From Polytrichum commune (Eukaryota; Streptophyta; Polytrichopsida; Polytrichales; Polytrichaceae), in assembly GCA_950295325.1 (NCBI GenBank), contig OX485808.1, forward strand, positions 13,024,501 through 13,088,500: a stretch of DNA of 64,000 nt, in the 5' to 3' direction. A program made the translations under genes and the position numbers. A model generated the notes under the pieces. That model was not told where the DNA came from. It was given only the letters and a program-made list of their open reading frames with translations, and searched no databases. Of the stretch, positions 34,565 through 47,350 are shown piece by piece. Numbering within the stretch: the stretch's first letter is position 1; the number at the start of each line of letters is the position of its first letter.

Positions 34565-34720
34565 GTTTTGGGGGGGGACATAACTGGTCGAGATGCTAGT
34601 ATTTTCAAATCCAACCGGTTACATGTTGACATCTTTCGGTTTTACTTTATTGATTGGGGTATATTCTATAGATTTGTCTAGAATGACCGGTATTTTTTTT
34701 GAGGTCTTGAACATTTCGAG
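34565..34720 (-). mobile_element. Fragment of the hAT-type MITE family (copy 1)
   Basis: Matches 56470-56625 in the same orientation: CCAACCGGTTA-ATGTTGACATCTT-CGGTTTT, then GGGGTATATTCTAT, with terminal parts degraded. No target duplication is detectable. Confidence 0.65.
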
Positions 34721-34839
34721 TTTAGCATATAGTCTTTTATGTAGGACTAAGTAGGTGAGGTACTTGATAGTTGATTGATGTATGTGTTTCACGAGTGTTT
34801 GATTCCCATCTTTCATATTTTTAGACGTTACAGTTCTTT

Positions 34840-37800
34840 AATTGAGTGTGTCTATATATCTCCTCTACCCCCCCGGTGATGGTGACAAGGGGGTACGCTT
34901 GCCACCCAACAGTTCTTAGTGTTTGTATAAATGGATTATGGTTGATATTTTTGTTTTGTTTTTGGCACCAATGGGGAATTTGTCATGGCAATATGTGAAT
35001 TCTCTAAATTAGAGGACATCATGTGGGGTTAGTGTTAAGAGGGGTTGGTTGTTCGTGGGGGCACCTAAGACACATAAGATACATGGTCTAAGTTTGACTA
35101 TACATGTGCAGGGGTGGGGGTATTGCATGTGCATTGTAGTAGCCAATCTAGTATTTTGGAGGTCGAGAATTTTGGTTTCCAACGTTTACAAAATAATAAG
35201 ATCTTGTGTGTTTGTTTGATTGGAGGGTGCGGATGATGTAGTGCACAAGGTTGTTATGTCAGGCTATGTAGAGTCCTTTGATGTGTTCATTTGAGCATGT
35301 AGAAAGAATGTAGGGCCAGGTGTCTATAACCTTGTTGGGCATAGTGTGCATTTTGAGTTTGGGTTGTGTGGTTGGCCAAAAGATGTTCTTGCGGTGATTA
35401 TCAATATATTGGCCATAGCTGAATTTGAATGTTTGTGTAATTTGAGCGTTTGTGATTCTAGGGGCTTTCCATATGCTCAAATCAATTCTATCCAATGAGC
35501 CTTGTTAGAGAATTTGTAGTTTATTTTGTTCATTGGATAACCATTTGTCCACGAATGGATATTTCGATTGGACTACTTTTAGTTTTTGTTGTCAATGGTC
35601 TTCATTAATGTATGCTTGTAGGTTGCGGATGGCTCCCATGGGAACTCCAATGAGCCAATATGGTGTGGTGTGAGCTACATGTATGTGGGGTGTAATACTT
35701 GGTTTGGCTAGGGTGGTTCCGTCATTTGCAAGTTGGTCAGTTATTTCGATTCCTATTATGCCAGTGTGTGCTATGACTTTTTGGGTTGTGATTTAGTGTG
35801 TGGACCATACGATTTGATTAGCTATGGCTTACGTCAATAGTTTGTCCACGTGATTGTGTTGGGATGTTGGGTGACCAATACAATTGTTTATTGGCTCTGT
35901 CTGTAGGACAGAGGCTATGCATCAACTTCTTCGTTTCAAGAGCAAATTTCCTAACCACTTTGCGTTCACACTTGGACGTTACTTGTTCTTGTTATTTTTG
36001 GTCCACTTTATTTAATGTGGATGTTAACTATAATTATATATGTATATGTGTGTATATATATATAGAACTATAATTGCTCCCTAAAATGCATTGAAAGAAA
36101 TCTAGTTAACTATAGTTATTTCGGTAGTTCTTGATTATTTATTCTAAAAATTTCGGGTGATATCAAAATCCTTGACCTGCATTTGAGAAGAAGGTGCACA
36201 AAATCCAAGAAAGGTTTGGTATAGTAAATAGCCATGGATTGTCATGAGCAAAGTGGACAACTATAATTATAGTCTTTCATAGTAAAGGACAGAGCCTCAC
36301 AGTTCTAGCGTTTTCTTGTTAGGTAGATATTGTTGAGGTTGCCAGTTAGGATGAAAGTATTTTAGGGTTGATTTTGTGTGGTGGTTATTGCTATTAATAA
36401 GGCATTTAGTTCCGCTCGGAGGATGTTTTGTAGGCCCGGTAGTCTTTCAACAATTATGAGGTTATGGGTTGGGTTGTATAGGCTTGAGCCCGCCGTCTTG
36501 TCTACTCCGTTTTCATCAAGGGATATGAATGACCCATTGGTGATGTATATACATTGTAGTGGGTTAAATTTAAGGGAATGTATATAGTGGTATCATATTG
36601 GTAAGGGTTGTGTGGTATGGGCGGTTGTTATGTGGGTGTATTTTGGGGATGGTTTGCCATTTCTTATGTATTTGATTTTGTAGTTGAAAGGGGTGTTTTG
36701 GATTTGGTTGGTTTTGACAAGGACATCACAAAGGTTGAGTATGTTTGATGTGAGTGTGTGGAGTATTTGGTGATTCCTTGGTGGAGGTATGTTATTATGG
36801 ATGCATATGATGGAGGTGTATTTTTTTGAGATTATGAAGGTGTTTTAGCCATTCAGTCATGGGATTGTATAGTTGTGATGGTGTGCATGTCTATGTGTTG
36901 GGTGGGAAGGGGTTTTCTTTGTGGTGCAGTACTGTTATGGTAGTGGCGTTGTGGTCTTCTTTGGCAACCATGCATGCCCAATGGATGGCCATTGTGGCAA
37001 AAATGTGGTAGGGTGAGTAGGTGAGGCCATTGCTTGCACCTTTTGAGGAGTGTGCATGTGCGGTTGAGCTAAAAATGAAGTATGTATTATGTGGAGAGTT
37101 GGAGTTTGTGAGTGTAATAGGGCAGGTGAGGGGTGAAGAATAGTATGAATGTGTGATTTGGTAAGTTTCTATTAGGGATTTCAATGTTCTCGGATGTAAT
37201 GTTTGGTGGTTATTAATTGGAATGTATTTTTTTGCAATTCCTTGGGAGGATGTAATGTATCTTTGAATTAGCCATAGTATTTCATTGGTGAAGTATTGGA
37301 GTGGGGGGGGGGGGGGGGGCGGGGTAGGAAGGTAGCCATATAATGCCTGTGATTTTGGGAAAATCTTGCCCATAACCATTGGAGTCTTTGAAACAAAATG
37401 GTGGTGATAAAGGCGCATGTTTGATCGTATATGTTGGATTCAATCCCTCGTATTTGGATGGTGGGTTTGGTGGTAGTGATGTCTTTGTCCGGGTTACATT
37501 CTTTGATGAAGAGACTTAGGTTGGGAGCTTATATAGGTGATCGGATAAATCGTTGGTCTTTAGATTGTGTGAAGTTGAGGAATGCATTATATGTGTTGAG
37601 AGTAGTTGTTTCATATTTGTTTTTCATGAATTTGTGGAGTAAGTGTATGTTGTGCTCTTAGATATGTTGTTTAGGTGGAAGAGTTGGGAGTTTTCTATCC
37701 ATTTGCATGTGGAGGTTGGGGGTGTATTCCATTGGCATAGGTAGTGTAGTTTGATGGCATGTGCTCCCCATTTGTCTTTACTTAGTGTGGTTTTGCTCTC

Positions 37801-39770
37801 AATGATGGCTTGTATATGTTTCCCAATTGTGGGGTGCGCTTGGTTTATATTTCTTGTGGGGATTAGGTTAGTGGAGGTGTAGTTGTGTCCCCTTTGTCTT
37901 GAGAGAGATTTAGTGTTTGAATGGGGTATAGGGCTAGGTTGTCCATATATTGAGCTCATTCTTGGTCTTCTATATTTAGGGTTTGGGATGTGCCACCATG
38001 GGTGTGCCCTCGTAGTAGAATGTCTCTATTAAAACCTTTTGCTAAGATTATTTTGTTGGTGGGATGGTGCTTTGTGAGGATTTGGATTTGGTCTTATGTC
38101 ATTGTGTGCGGCGTCGGCGGCCGCACCTTATCCGTTGGGCTTCATCCATTTAGAGTTGGATGGATGAACCTTAGTTTTGGAAAGTGAGGCTCCTAAGTGA
38201 GGAGCCTCCTCCTTGGCTTGGCATTCTTGCTAAGTGAGAATTGAAGGAAGAGAGTAGAACACTTGTCGAGATGTGTTGTTCATGTGTGACCTTGCTATGT
38301 TTTAGTGTTGTTTGTTAGTGGTGGTTGGTACTCGAGCTGCAGTGACACACGATCGGTATTTACACGACACTTCGATTACAACTATGAGGTGTAGGTCGTT
38401 CGCGTGTGAGGGCATCTATAGGTTCATGATGAGGAATGGTATGAGTGGTTTGTTAGTTATCTTGAAGGCTTGTAGGTATGGTGAGATATTATTTGGAGTG
38501 GGGATTTTTGTGATGTTTTCGGTTATATGGATGTCTTTGTGATCATGGTTAGTACTCCTCCTTGTGGAGGTCCGTTGTGGCGTATTTGTCAATGGTTGCC
38601 TTGAATTCTGTTGTTTTGTAAAATTTTGTAGAATGGGAGTCTATCATCTATGTATGTGGTGGATTTGTGGCTAGGTAGCTTGGTTTCTCGTAGTAGAATT
38701 ATGGTGGGTTGGTGGGGGATAGACTTCATTAGTTCGATATGGTTTGGGAGGCTAGAACTAATGAGTCATATGTTCCATGTGGTGATGTTTGTGGGATGGG
38801 GTTGAAAGTGTTTTATGTAGGTGAGGTTGTCGGTGGGTGTAAATCATGTGACTGGGAGGGTGCATTTGGCTATTGCTTGTATGAATTATTGAGTAATAAA
38901 TGGGATGTAGTATTCAAGGGTTTGTTTGTTGATAGGTTCACCAATGGCGATTTTTTGGTTGATGTGAATGTGGATGAGTGTTGTTTGGGAGGTGCGTGGT
39001 GTATGGTTTATGGGTCTAAGTGGCTAGAGAGTTGGTGATTGTCTTGCTTTCATATGGGGCAAAGGGTTATTACGAACGCGTAAAATTGGTAGTGTGGGGG
39101 ATACTTTGCTAGGAGATGGCTATGTCTTTGGAGGTGTGGGAGGTCCGTATTGTTGTGGGCAGTTTGGGATATGCATGGTGCAAAAAATTCTTCTAGGTGG
39201 AGGTAGTGGGCTTTGAGCACAAGGTGCTCAATATGAAGCTTTGCTTTTGCTTTTACTCTTTTAGGAGGTTTTGAGAGTTTGTGTGAGTGGGTTAGGTTGA
39301 GTTGTATGCCCCCCCCCCACCTAGGAGAATGAGCGTTTCGAGGTCTACAGTGTAGATGGTAGTTTTGATGATGTGTTTATGGCACGTGTTTTCATGTTGT
39401 AGAAAGAGAGCGAGGTTATGTTGGTACGTAGTATGTGTGTGAGTGGCATTTGTGAGTTGGGTTGGGGGTATTGATGTGAATGAGGGTGAGTGTGGGGTGG
39501 GTGATGATCATGGAGTTTGTGAGGGTGAGTGTTTGGATGACTTTGTGGGGTTCGGGGGCTATGTGTCCAAAAGGGGGGGGGGGGTTGGTTATAGGTATTT
39601 TGGGCTAGTGTTTTGTTGGTATAGGGAAAAACACTAATAGTACTTGTGTGATTATTACAAGTTTTAGTTTGCACATGTACGATGATGTTGGTTGTTTTGG
39701 TATGCGGCTTTGTAGTGTGGCTAGGTTTCCGACTTCGTGGTATTGGTGGTAAATTATTTGGGTACGTTGA
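34840..39770 (-). mobile_element. Degenerate RNase H-bearing LINE, copy B
   Basis: Minus-strand order: an endonuclease-like segment at about 38740-38420 (PTIILLRETKLP, NGPPQGGVLT); a post-RT region at 37960-37620 (DKWGAHAIKLHYLCQW); a segment at 37420-36890 shared with copy A (ETYQITHSYYSSPLTCP); RNase H at about 36590-36330 (YITNGSF with N for the catalytic D, then LRAELNALLIAI). After a 436-bp insertion come KVIAHTGIIGIEITDQLAN and the C-terminal region DTWPYILSTCSNEHIKGLYI at about 35320-35260. Several stops and shifts interrupt it. The reverse transcriptase core between endonuclease and thumb is largely missing. The outer limits are approximate, because no target duplication was found. 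Confidence 0.8.
35884..36319 (+). repeat. Dispersed 434/436-bp block, copy 2, inside the LINE RNase H
   Basis: Same sequence as 8285-8718. Here it interrupts the RNase H frame of LINE copy B between LNNIYL and the HPTSQHNHVDK-like continuation. TTGTT lies at both edges (35884-35888 and 36315-36319), either as a target duplication or as the element's own ends. It lacks the CTCCCTCC ends that surround copy 1. Confidence 0.8.
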
Positions 39771-42447
39771 TTAAGTAAAATAAAAATCCAAAGGAGAAGT
39801 TTGTGCTCTTTATTCTAAAGGAAGCAGAGTGTACAAGATACAAAGCAAAAGAGCCATTGAAAACTTGCTATAAGGTTTTTATCCATTGAAGTTGTTAAAT
39901 CCTTGATGGTGTTTTGATGGGTTGTTGTGAAAGCCCTAGGGGGGAGGGGGTTCCATCGTCAATGTGTTGAAACGTTGTGGGTTGGGTGGGGTGAGTCAAT
40001 GAAGGAGTTATGGAGTTGTGGCAGACAAACCAATGACTATGCCTTGCATGCAGAGGTTCAATTGTTGAAACTCTTGGGCTATCATTCCAAAGAATGCTTG
40101 AAGGTTGGCGGTATATGGGTGATGGTTACCATGGATATTTTGAGACCTAGGTCCATATCGTTGTTGATGGTGGTGGTGAAGAAGCCAAATTCCTCATCCA
40201 ACTTATCTTCAAGATCCTTGATGGTTTTAGTGAGGTGCTTATTTGTGATGAGAGGGTTCATGTTGGTGGCATTGCTCATGGTTTGTACCTTGTCCTGAGC
40301 AGTACTCTTACAGGTGCATAGGCAAGGCAAATTGTTATTTTGTTGGGGTGCGTGCCTTTGATACTTCCACATTGTGGAATGCAATCTACACATTGGCCAG
40401 GTATGTAGGTCGATTTATGAAGCTATTCCGTATAAATTGCGGCATTGGAACATTGTGTATGGTGCCAACCCGCTTGTTTCTCGGTGTTTTGACGGGTGTT
40501 GTTGCCAAAGCTCACTCCAAGGATGTTGTCCACTCCAAAACTTGCTTGATTTTCATCCATAGCATGTAACTCAACAATTGCATCAAAAAAACAAAGACAA
40601 TAGAAAATCAACCTAGCGACAATCCAGAGAGCCCATGAACACTCCAAGAGCCTCTAGCTTGTCACGTAACCCAAAAACAAACCCCAATAATAATGGACAA
40701 TGGGATCATTAACGAATATTACCATATGACAATAATGGATGAAAATATTAATTACATAAAACTAACACATCTATTGTCAAAATTTCTCTAAACCTCAAGG
40801 CCCCATTTTGTACATCTACTTTTACTTCAAAAATAATAATAGCATGTTTAAATGTACACACTAGAGAAAATTATTACCCCTCCCTTATGTATATAATAAA
40901 CACTAATACCTCGAGTAATACCCCTTCTTACGTCTTACATTAACGTCAGTTCGTACGTGGCATGAAGAGTCTACCCCTCGGGCCCTAGTTTACGAAGCTC
41001 TTCTAATACAATCAAAACATTTCATCATTCCCTTTGACTCATTTGGGGTTTTGTGAAATCAAACTCAAGCATCATGTGTAGCGTGGCATACCGTCATCCA
41101 AAAGCCCCCATCCGCCAATGATTGAATATGTGATATATATATGTTTTGAAGCCTTGCCTAGTAGTGTCTACATAAATTCTTGTATTAAATTTGACCGTAC
41201 ATACCTAGTTTCGAAAACCAAGGGAGGGCTTGGGGTTTGTGACATTCTATGTACGTTCATTCATTCATTCATTCATTCATTGTGGATGAAGGGGCTCCAA
41301 TGAAAACAAGTTTCCTATGAGTTTATGGTCGATTATTTTAAATTGGGTCCATAACACTATTCAACTTCTTTTTCATGTTCTGTAGACCCAAGAACCACCC
41401 CATATATTTTGTCCAAAACTAGTCTAGGGTTGACAAACTTTCAATTTAGATATATGTTCGGGGAAAACCGACGGCTAGTTCATTATCAGCCGATGGATTT
41501 CCCCTCATGGCCGGTCCAAATTTCCAACCATCGGATGGCAATCCGACTGTAATCTCAATCCTCCAGCAATTAGCCGATGGACCATAAAATGTCCCGGAAA
41601 TGTAGCCGATTCTTCTTGTGAGTTACTGGATTTCAGCTGGAAGCATCCAGAGCGTTATTTGTCTGGGGCATCTGATGATGCACTTGAGGAAGTACCCTAA
41701 ACCTTAAACTTTTTGAATTATGCAACCTTTCCATGACCAAATCCAATTGCTTCTATGAAGAATTGGGGGACCCTTGGCCTTCAAGCGGTGAAGGCATTGC
41801 TAGGTTTAATTCCTGCCAAGGATATTAACTCTTCAAATTTAAAGTTTTGAACATGCCTTTCTTTTCACTTATTCAATATTTTGTACTAAGAAATGATTTC
41901 TAATAAATTTTCATACATTTTTCAAACAATTAGTGCCAATATGAATTCCATTTAATCGGATATTGGCCAATGAAAATATGAAAATATAGGCAATTGGCCG
42001 ATTGATTTTACAAAAGACTGGCTCTTGCCGATGTAAATTGGGAAAAATCATACCCTTCGTAGCAACTACCGGCAATTAGCCACTAAGGCTTCAAAAACAT
42101 CCCGAACTCTGATTTAGATTCAATTTTATTACGGTTATTCATACTCAACCCAATCTCACTACAGTTGGTTGCATTAAAGCCAGAGTGATTGGTTTCACAT
42201 GACATCTTTGTTGGACTCAACATGGGTTCATGTTGATTGGGCCTATATACTCAACTTAACTTGGGTCATATGTCCACATCATACTAATTAGACATAATCA
42301 CAACCAAAAGCAACGACACCTTAAAACAAGAACTTAAGGTATTTGAGATACATGTGATAGCCATATGAACCGATTTTTTTTTTAATTACCATGTAGATGT
42401 ATGTAGAAAGCTACTAATTACTACCTTTGTTGGACTAGAAGTGACTA
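39771..42447. other. Intergenic; no supported gene
   Basis: A minus-strand frame at 40082-40393 contains a charged helical stretch (HLTKTIKDLEDKLDEEFG) that could be a LINE ORF1-like coiled coil from copy B, but I cannot show it. Positions 41256-41281 are an (ATTC)n microsatellite. Positions 41460-42120 contain GTTCGGG-type ends and several CCGATGG / GCCGAT motifs that suggest an old inverted-repeat element without clear boundaries. Confidence 0.4.
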
Positions 42448-42998
42448 CACTATTTTGTCTAATTAGTGTGCGTTACGATTTGGAGTTACGTATTGCTACT
42501 TCTTTGGTCTGCGTTCTAACTACACTAAATGTGATATAATAGTGTCGTATGGTATTTTATGTCACTATGGTAACTTTTTGGATGACACTTCTTATGAATA
42601 AGTTTACAAATACTGTCATGGATGATGGATGAGTTCATCCATTGGTGAAAACCCTACCTTCTCTTGTCAACAACTTGTCATGAAATAGTGTCATGGAGGA
42701 TTGAGATTTGGATGAAAATCACTTGATAAGTGACAGTAGTTGCAACATTGTATATCTATAATCCACCAAGAAATCTTACAAGCAATGACAAATAATGTTG
42801 GGTTAACAGTTAGTGTTGGTGACACTACACCATGGTTTACAATCAGTATTGAGCAAGACAACTGGAATTGACGACACTAAATATCATATTTAGTGTACTA
42901 CTTATGTTATATTGGTAAAAAAAATGATAATCTCAGTAAAAATTCATAACACCACGTAACTCCAAAATGGTACCCCACACTAATTAGACAAAATAGTG
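42448..42998. mobile_element. TA-flanked MITE, long form (551 bp)
   Basis: The ends are CACTATTTTGTCTAATTAGT and its inverse, with about 55 bp of inverted similarity that includes TTTGGAGTTACGT. TA flanks both sides (42446-42447 and 42999-43000). It belongs to the same end-family as 45807-46028, 48688-48837, 52409-52626 and 63496-63720. It is longer because it carries extra internal sequence, part of which recurs inverted at 6628-6745. Confidence 0.8.
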
Positions 42999-44927
42999 TA
43001 GTTTTTGGATCAGCACACTTTATCCAGCTCAATGGACCCAACTTGTCAAGGTTTAGTGTTTAATTTTCTTTTCTCCATTAAACAAGGATGGCATCGATTA
43101 GAAGACGAGTGCATGTTATGTTCAGTTATACTAATCCAGGAATTTTTATTTCCCAATTTCAAAGTCAAATAATCTATTGTTCTCCCTCTTTAGTATGACG
43201 CGTTTGGGAAACATAAAAGTCTTATTATTGAGGTGTCGTCTTCTTATTAATATGACTAATGGCGTAAAGTTGTCTTCTTATCAAGGGAATATGAAAACAT
43301 AACTAGTATGAGCTTAAAAATATATACAACGAGTTTCAGCAATATAGATGGTATGGAATAATAACTTATAACTCCAAACAAATACAAATATTCTCAAAAA
43401 ATCTTGAAATAGGAGTCCAAAGAGCTTTGGTGTTGCCTACCCAAGTTAGCAACTGTCATCTTCTCTAAATTCCCTACTAACTTTTGAAAACTAATAATTT
43501 CATTAACAACCTTAATATTGAGTGGAATTGGAAAAGGCAACGTGGGTAGGTAGTGTGGTAGGGGTGGAGATGGGTTGGGGGTGGTCCTTGGCTTGGTGGG
43601 TTCGGGGTTGTCCATGATTAGGGTCAGTCATGGTTCTCTTTACGTGGCGGTGTTTCGCACCCGAGGGGCCTTGCCTCCCCTTGGTGTGGGCGCGTTTTTC
43701 TTTCCTTTGGTTATTCATTTGGTGTTGGCTTTGTTGGCCTTTTGTCTTAAAAATAAAATAAATAAAATAAAATAAAAATCATTTACACCAAAATATAAAG
43801 AGTTCTATAATAAGAAACTAGATAACAATGATGCATGACATTTAGCATCACCAAGCTTTATTATAAGTGGAGCAACATCATCCACATCTACTGAATCTAT
43901 ATCAACATTACAATCAAAGTCTTGTGTAGAATTGGTTCCCAAAGTAGCATCCACCAACTCATCAGTACTCAATTCTAGCTCAGTGTTCTCTACCCCTTCC
44001 ATATGAATGTAAGTCTCGATTGACATCTCATCATCTACACTAATGACCTTGATTCTCATTAGGTTCCCAATGTTAAGTGAAGTTCCCAAGTAGTTCCCAA
44101 GTGAAGATGGATGTGTTTTAGATGTACATAACATAGACGAAAGAAATTTTAGCATGAACTACCTCTTTCACATGACAAAACGGAGATTCTAAACGTCGCA
44201 TTGTCGAGTATCGTGGTTGTATAAAAGAGGGAGGTTTAGACTTCAAAAGTTTGGTCTCGCAAAAACGTGTCGTAATGTCAAGGGTGTGGTATAAACGAGT
44301 GTCGTATTAACGAGGTTAGATTATAGCAAAGTGTTCACTACATTTTTACCTTCCCTCCCCAATGGCTGAGTTGACACATGCACCACCAATCCATACATTG
44401 GTTCCTTGGAGGCAAGGGTTTAGGCATCCAACAAGGAAGGAACCAGTGTATGGGTTAGTTCGCCCAAATCCAATCCTGCCCTAGCCAAGAACCAAATTCA
44501 ATGTGCACGGAATGAATCTTGACGCCATTGGCCATTCCTTGCAAGGAATAGGTACGAGAAAGTTTAAAGTATGTAACTTATGACGCACGTGTGTAATAAG
44601 GTGTAACGTAGAATATCTCATGAAGTCATGCTTGCAAGAAGCCGGGTCCCTTCGTCGAGCGATTGAAAACAATAAAGATACCTATGTATGTTATTAGACA
44701 TTGAATTTTGAAGTGGAGGAGGAGGAGGGACTTTATGGGGACGGGACCAATGAGGGGGGAGTCAAAGTTGATGTTCCCATCTAGGTGTGTGTGAGATGCA
44801 TGCAAATCCTCCTCCATGGACCGACCTCTAAATATCGGCCAAAAAGGTACAGCAACACGTAACCCACACTAATATCATCTTAACTACACTAACTAATCTT
44901 AACCCACACTAACCGGTTGAGTGTGAG
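42999..44927. other. Intergenic; repeat scraps only
   Basis: Positions 43500-43775 are G/T-rich and end in an AAATAAAATAAATAAAATAA-like tail, which resembles the 3' end of a retroposed sequence; its source is unknown. Positions 44398-44473 are a short repeat also found at 45651-45720 (TGGTTCCTTGGAGGCAAGGG). No gene was recognised. Confidence 0.45.
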
Positions 44928-45338
44928 CACGGGGAGGTCACTCCATTTTCAAGTTGAAAACCACGTGCGAACAAAAAAAATCTACTTTTTCTAAGTTGCA
45001 TCAACAAAATGGGTCAAACTTTTATCAAAAAAAATTTATGAGTACATATACATGGTATCTATTACATAGTAAAAATTGATAACCAAAATTGATAATTTTT
45101 TTTTCCCTAGAAAACATACCGTTTCTAACTCGAATGACGCAAAATTGAACTAAAATAATTACTAGAAAAATGGAGATGACTAAAAATTTCAAAAAAATAT
45201 ACAAAAGATAATATCAATGGATATGTATATATAGGAAAAATATCATAATTTTAAAATTTATCTATGGCATATAACATAGGGGTAGCAAACTTTGTTCGCA
45301 CGTGGTTTTCAACTTGACAATGGAGTGACCTCCCCGTG
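44928..45338. mobile_element. hAT-type MITE with exact 8-bp target duplication
   Basis: The element is 411 bp, beginning CACGGGGAGGTCACTCCATT. It ends with the inverse of the same sequence, and the inverted repeat extends about 46 bp, with TCAAGTTGAAAACCACGTGC just inside. It is flanked by AGTGTGAG on both sides (44920-44927 and 45339-45346). An 8-bp duplication and CA-starting ends fit the hAT superfamily. The interior is AT-rich with no transposase. The perfect target duplication suggests a fairly recent insertion. Confidence 0.92.
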
Positions 45339-45455
45339 AGTGTGAGAAATAATAGGTGCAAGTTCAAAACTTTGTGAAAAAAACCGATCGTCTTAGGATG
45401 AATGCATGGAGTTATATCCCAATCGATGTGCCCCAACTTTTGCTCCAAGGAAGGG

Positions 45456-45777
45456 GGAGAACCGGCCGCTAGTTACACATGAACCGCTTGGGTTTGAGAC
45501 AATAACCGGTTGAAAGTTCATGTCTTCGGGACATTTACCGAAACATTTTTGAGGAATCTGTGGAATATGCCTCATTTTGATAAACAAAGAAACACCCAAA
45601 GATCACAACATGTAACTGGTTGGACGGCTAGGGTGAATCAACTTGTACACTGGTTCCTTGGAGGCAAGGGTTAAGGCATCCAACAAGGAACGAGTGTATG
45701 ATTTGGTTCGCCCAAATCATGGTTGGACTTGGAAACACTAGGATCTTGACAGATTATGCCCAAAAATTCACATGGAC
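45456..45777 (+). mobile_element. hAT-type MITE family, copy 2 (degenerate)
   Basis: Follows the same order as 56458-56683 read in reverse: GGGGAGAACCGG, TTACACATGAACCG, ATAACCGGTTGAA, GAATATGCCTCATTTTG, AACTGGTTGGAC, AACACTAGGATCTTGACAGA, TATGCCCAAAA. It carries an extra segment of about 75 bp (45640-45715), also found alone at 44398-44473. It has no TA-MITE at the site that is filled in copies 3 and 4. Confidence 0.7.
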
Positions 45778-46403
45778 AATGAATGATCGGGGAGAACGAG
45801 CCACTACACTAATTCTCCCCATTAGTGTGTATTACTTGTCGGAGTTTACACATTGCTATAACTATTTATTGAGAACATAATATTCTACCAAGCAAAGTCA
45901 TCTATGTTCTACAAATGTCTGAACACCCTATTGAACTTTCGAAGCTAAAAATTGAACTCCCAAGTAAGAGGTAATTGCACCACGTAACTCCGAATAGTAG
46001 TAGCACGCACTAGTCGGGATAATCAGTGTAGTTACAAATGAACTATTTGAGTTCGAAAACCAAGCGGTTGGAATTCAATACTTCGGGGAATCTACCAATC
46101 ATTCTAAATGAATCTATGCAACACCCCTCATTTTGGTAAAGAAAAACCTCGAAAGATCACAACGTGTAACCAGTTGGACAATCCTTCTAAAGGAATCTAT
46201 GCATACCCCATTTTGGTATATAAAAAAACCGAAAGATCACAACATAGAAAAGGTTGGACAATCATTCCAATGGAATCTATGCAATATACCCCATTTTTTG
46301 GTAAAGAAAAACCCTAAAAGATCTCACAACGTGGAACTAGTTGGACTTGGAGACAACTAGGGTTTTGACCGATCGCGCCCAAAAATCTCCTCGGACGCCG
46401 GTG
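45778..46403 (+). mobile_element. hAT-type MITE family, copy 3, with nested MITE and internal triplication
   Basis: Starts CAATGAATGATCGGGGAGAA directly after copy 2 and ends near GCCCAAAAATCTCCTCGG. A TA-flanked MITE (45807-46028) is inserted near the left end. Further in, a unit of about 80 bp beginning GAATCTATGCA is repeated three times (starts 46110, 46193, 46273), which expands the element beyond the 226 bp of the simple copy at 56458-56683. Confidence 0.7.
45807..46028. mobile_element. TA-flanked MITE nested in hAT-type MITE copy 3
   Basis: Ends CACTAATTCTCCCCATTAGT and inverse of CACTGATTATCCCGACTAGT; 222 bp; TA on both sides. Copies of the host repeat at 45470 and 56650 lack it and have a single TA at this position (GCTAGTTAC and the inverse of GTTAGTTAC), which supports a TA target duplication. 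Confidence 0.82.
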
Positions 46404-47350
46404 CCATGTTGTTTGAGGGAGGCCCCCCCCAAGGCCCGGGCGCGCCTTTTGTTAATAAGTGAGTCGTGGCCAATCAAGCGGGCGGAGGCTAGCTCATCAC
46501 CACAACAACAACTTGAATTATTCATTTGCACCCAAAAGTGCGGGTGAAGGCCACCTTTGTAGCTTTACCTTTGTGATATTTTGTTGGATGCGATATGGTA
46601 TCATTCATGGGATACGTAATACGGTAGAAACGTGTGTTGTGTGGATATTTTTCTCACGGCACCTACTTGTAGGATATGAAATACACAATTAGTGCGAGAT
46701 GATTAACAACTCCGAGTCGTGCCTCTAGCCATTTGCCTTGTAGTTTTTGGAGTTCATATGAATATCTTACTTTTTATAAAAGTGAAGATTTTGTGTTCAT
46801 TAAGTGGTTGTACAGCCCCCCCCCCCCCCCCAATCATGTTCATTGGTGAGTTTAGAATCGCATTATGAGCACGTACTCCAATTTCTTCTAAGCATATGTT
46901 TTTGTTGTCTAATATTGGATACATACCTAACGACATACCATTCATATAAAGAGGTTTAAATTATTGTTACGTGTGGAATTATTGTGTCCCTTATTGTCCA
47001 CAGTGGATTTCACACAACTCAACGTGGGTTTACATTGGCATTTGGGTCCAAGAAACTTGGGAACTTGTGGCATGGTTTCATGAATGGCACTTTTGGATTA
47101 AGAGTCCATGTTGGTTTGTCAAAGTAGATGGAATATTTGTTTTCATAAGCGGGGACTGCTGAGATTGGGCGGTAAAGTAATGCCATGTTAGAATTGTGTG
47201 TGAAATCTTGCCATCTGACTCCTGACAAGTTGGTTAAAACATGAGTTCGAGAGTGTATCCATTAAACAACCCATATTTTCTCAAAGCTTGAAACAATGTG
47301 CTCAAATAATGTTGTCTAGTTATTGAAATTCTTCTTTCTAGGTTATCATA
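46404..47350. other. Intergenic; nothing recognised
   Basis: Contains a short GC-rich patch at 46420-46450, a C15-like run at about 46816-46831 and short frames with no motif. Confidence 0.5.

Noticed and set aside
36378-36587. Plus-strand 69-codon frame
   Set aside because: It is antisense to the RNase H domain of the minus-strand LINE.
41460-42120. Possible element with GTTCGGG ends
   Set aside because: Only seven or so terminal bases match in inverted order, and the flanks do not show a duplication.
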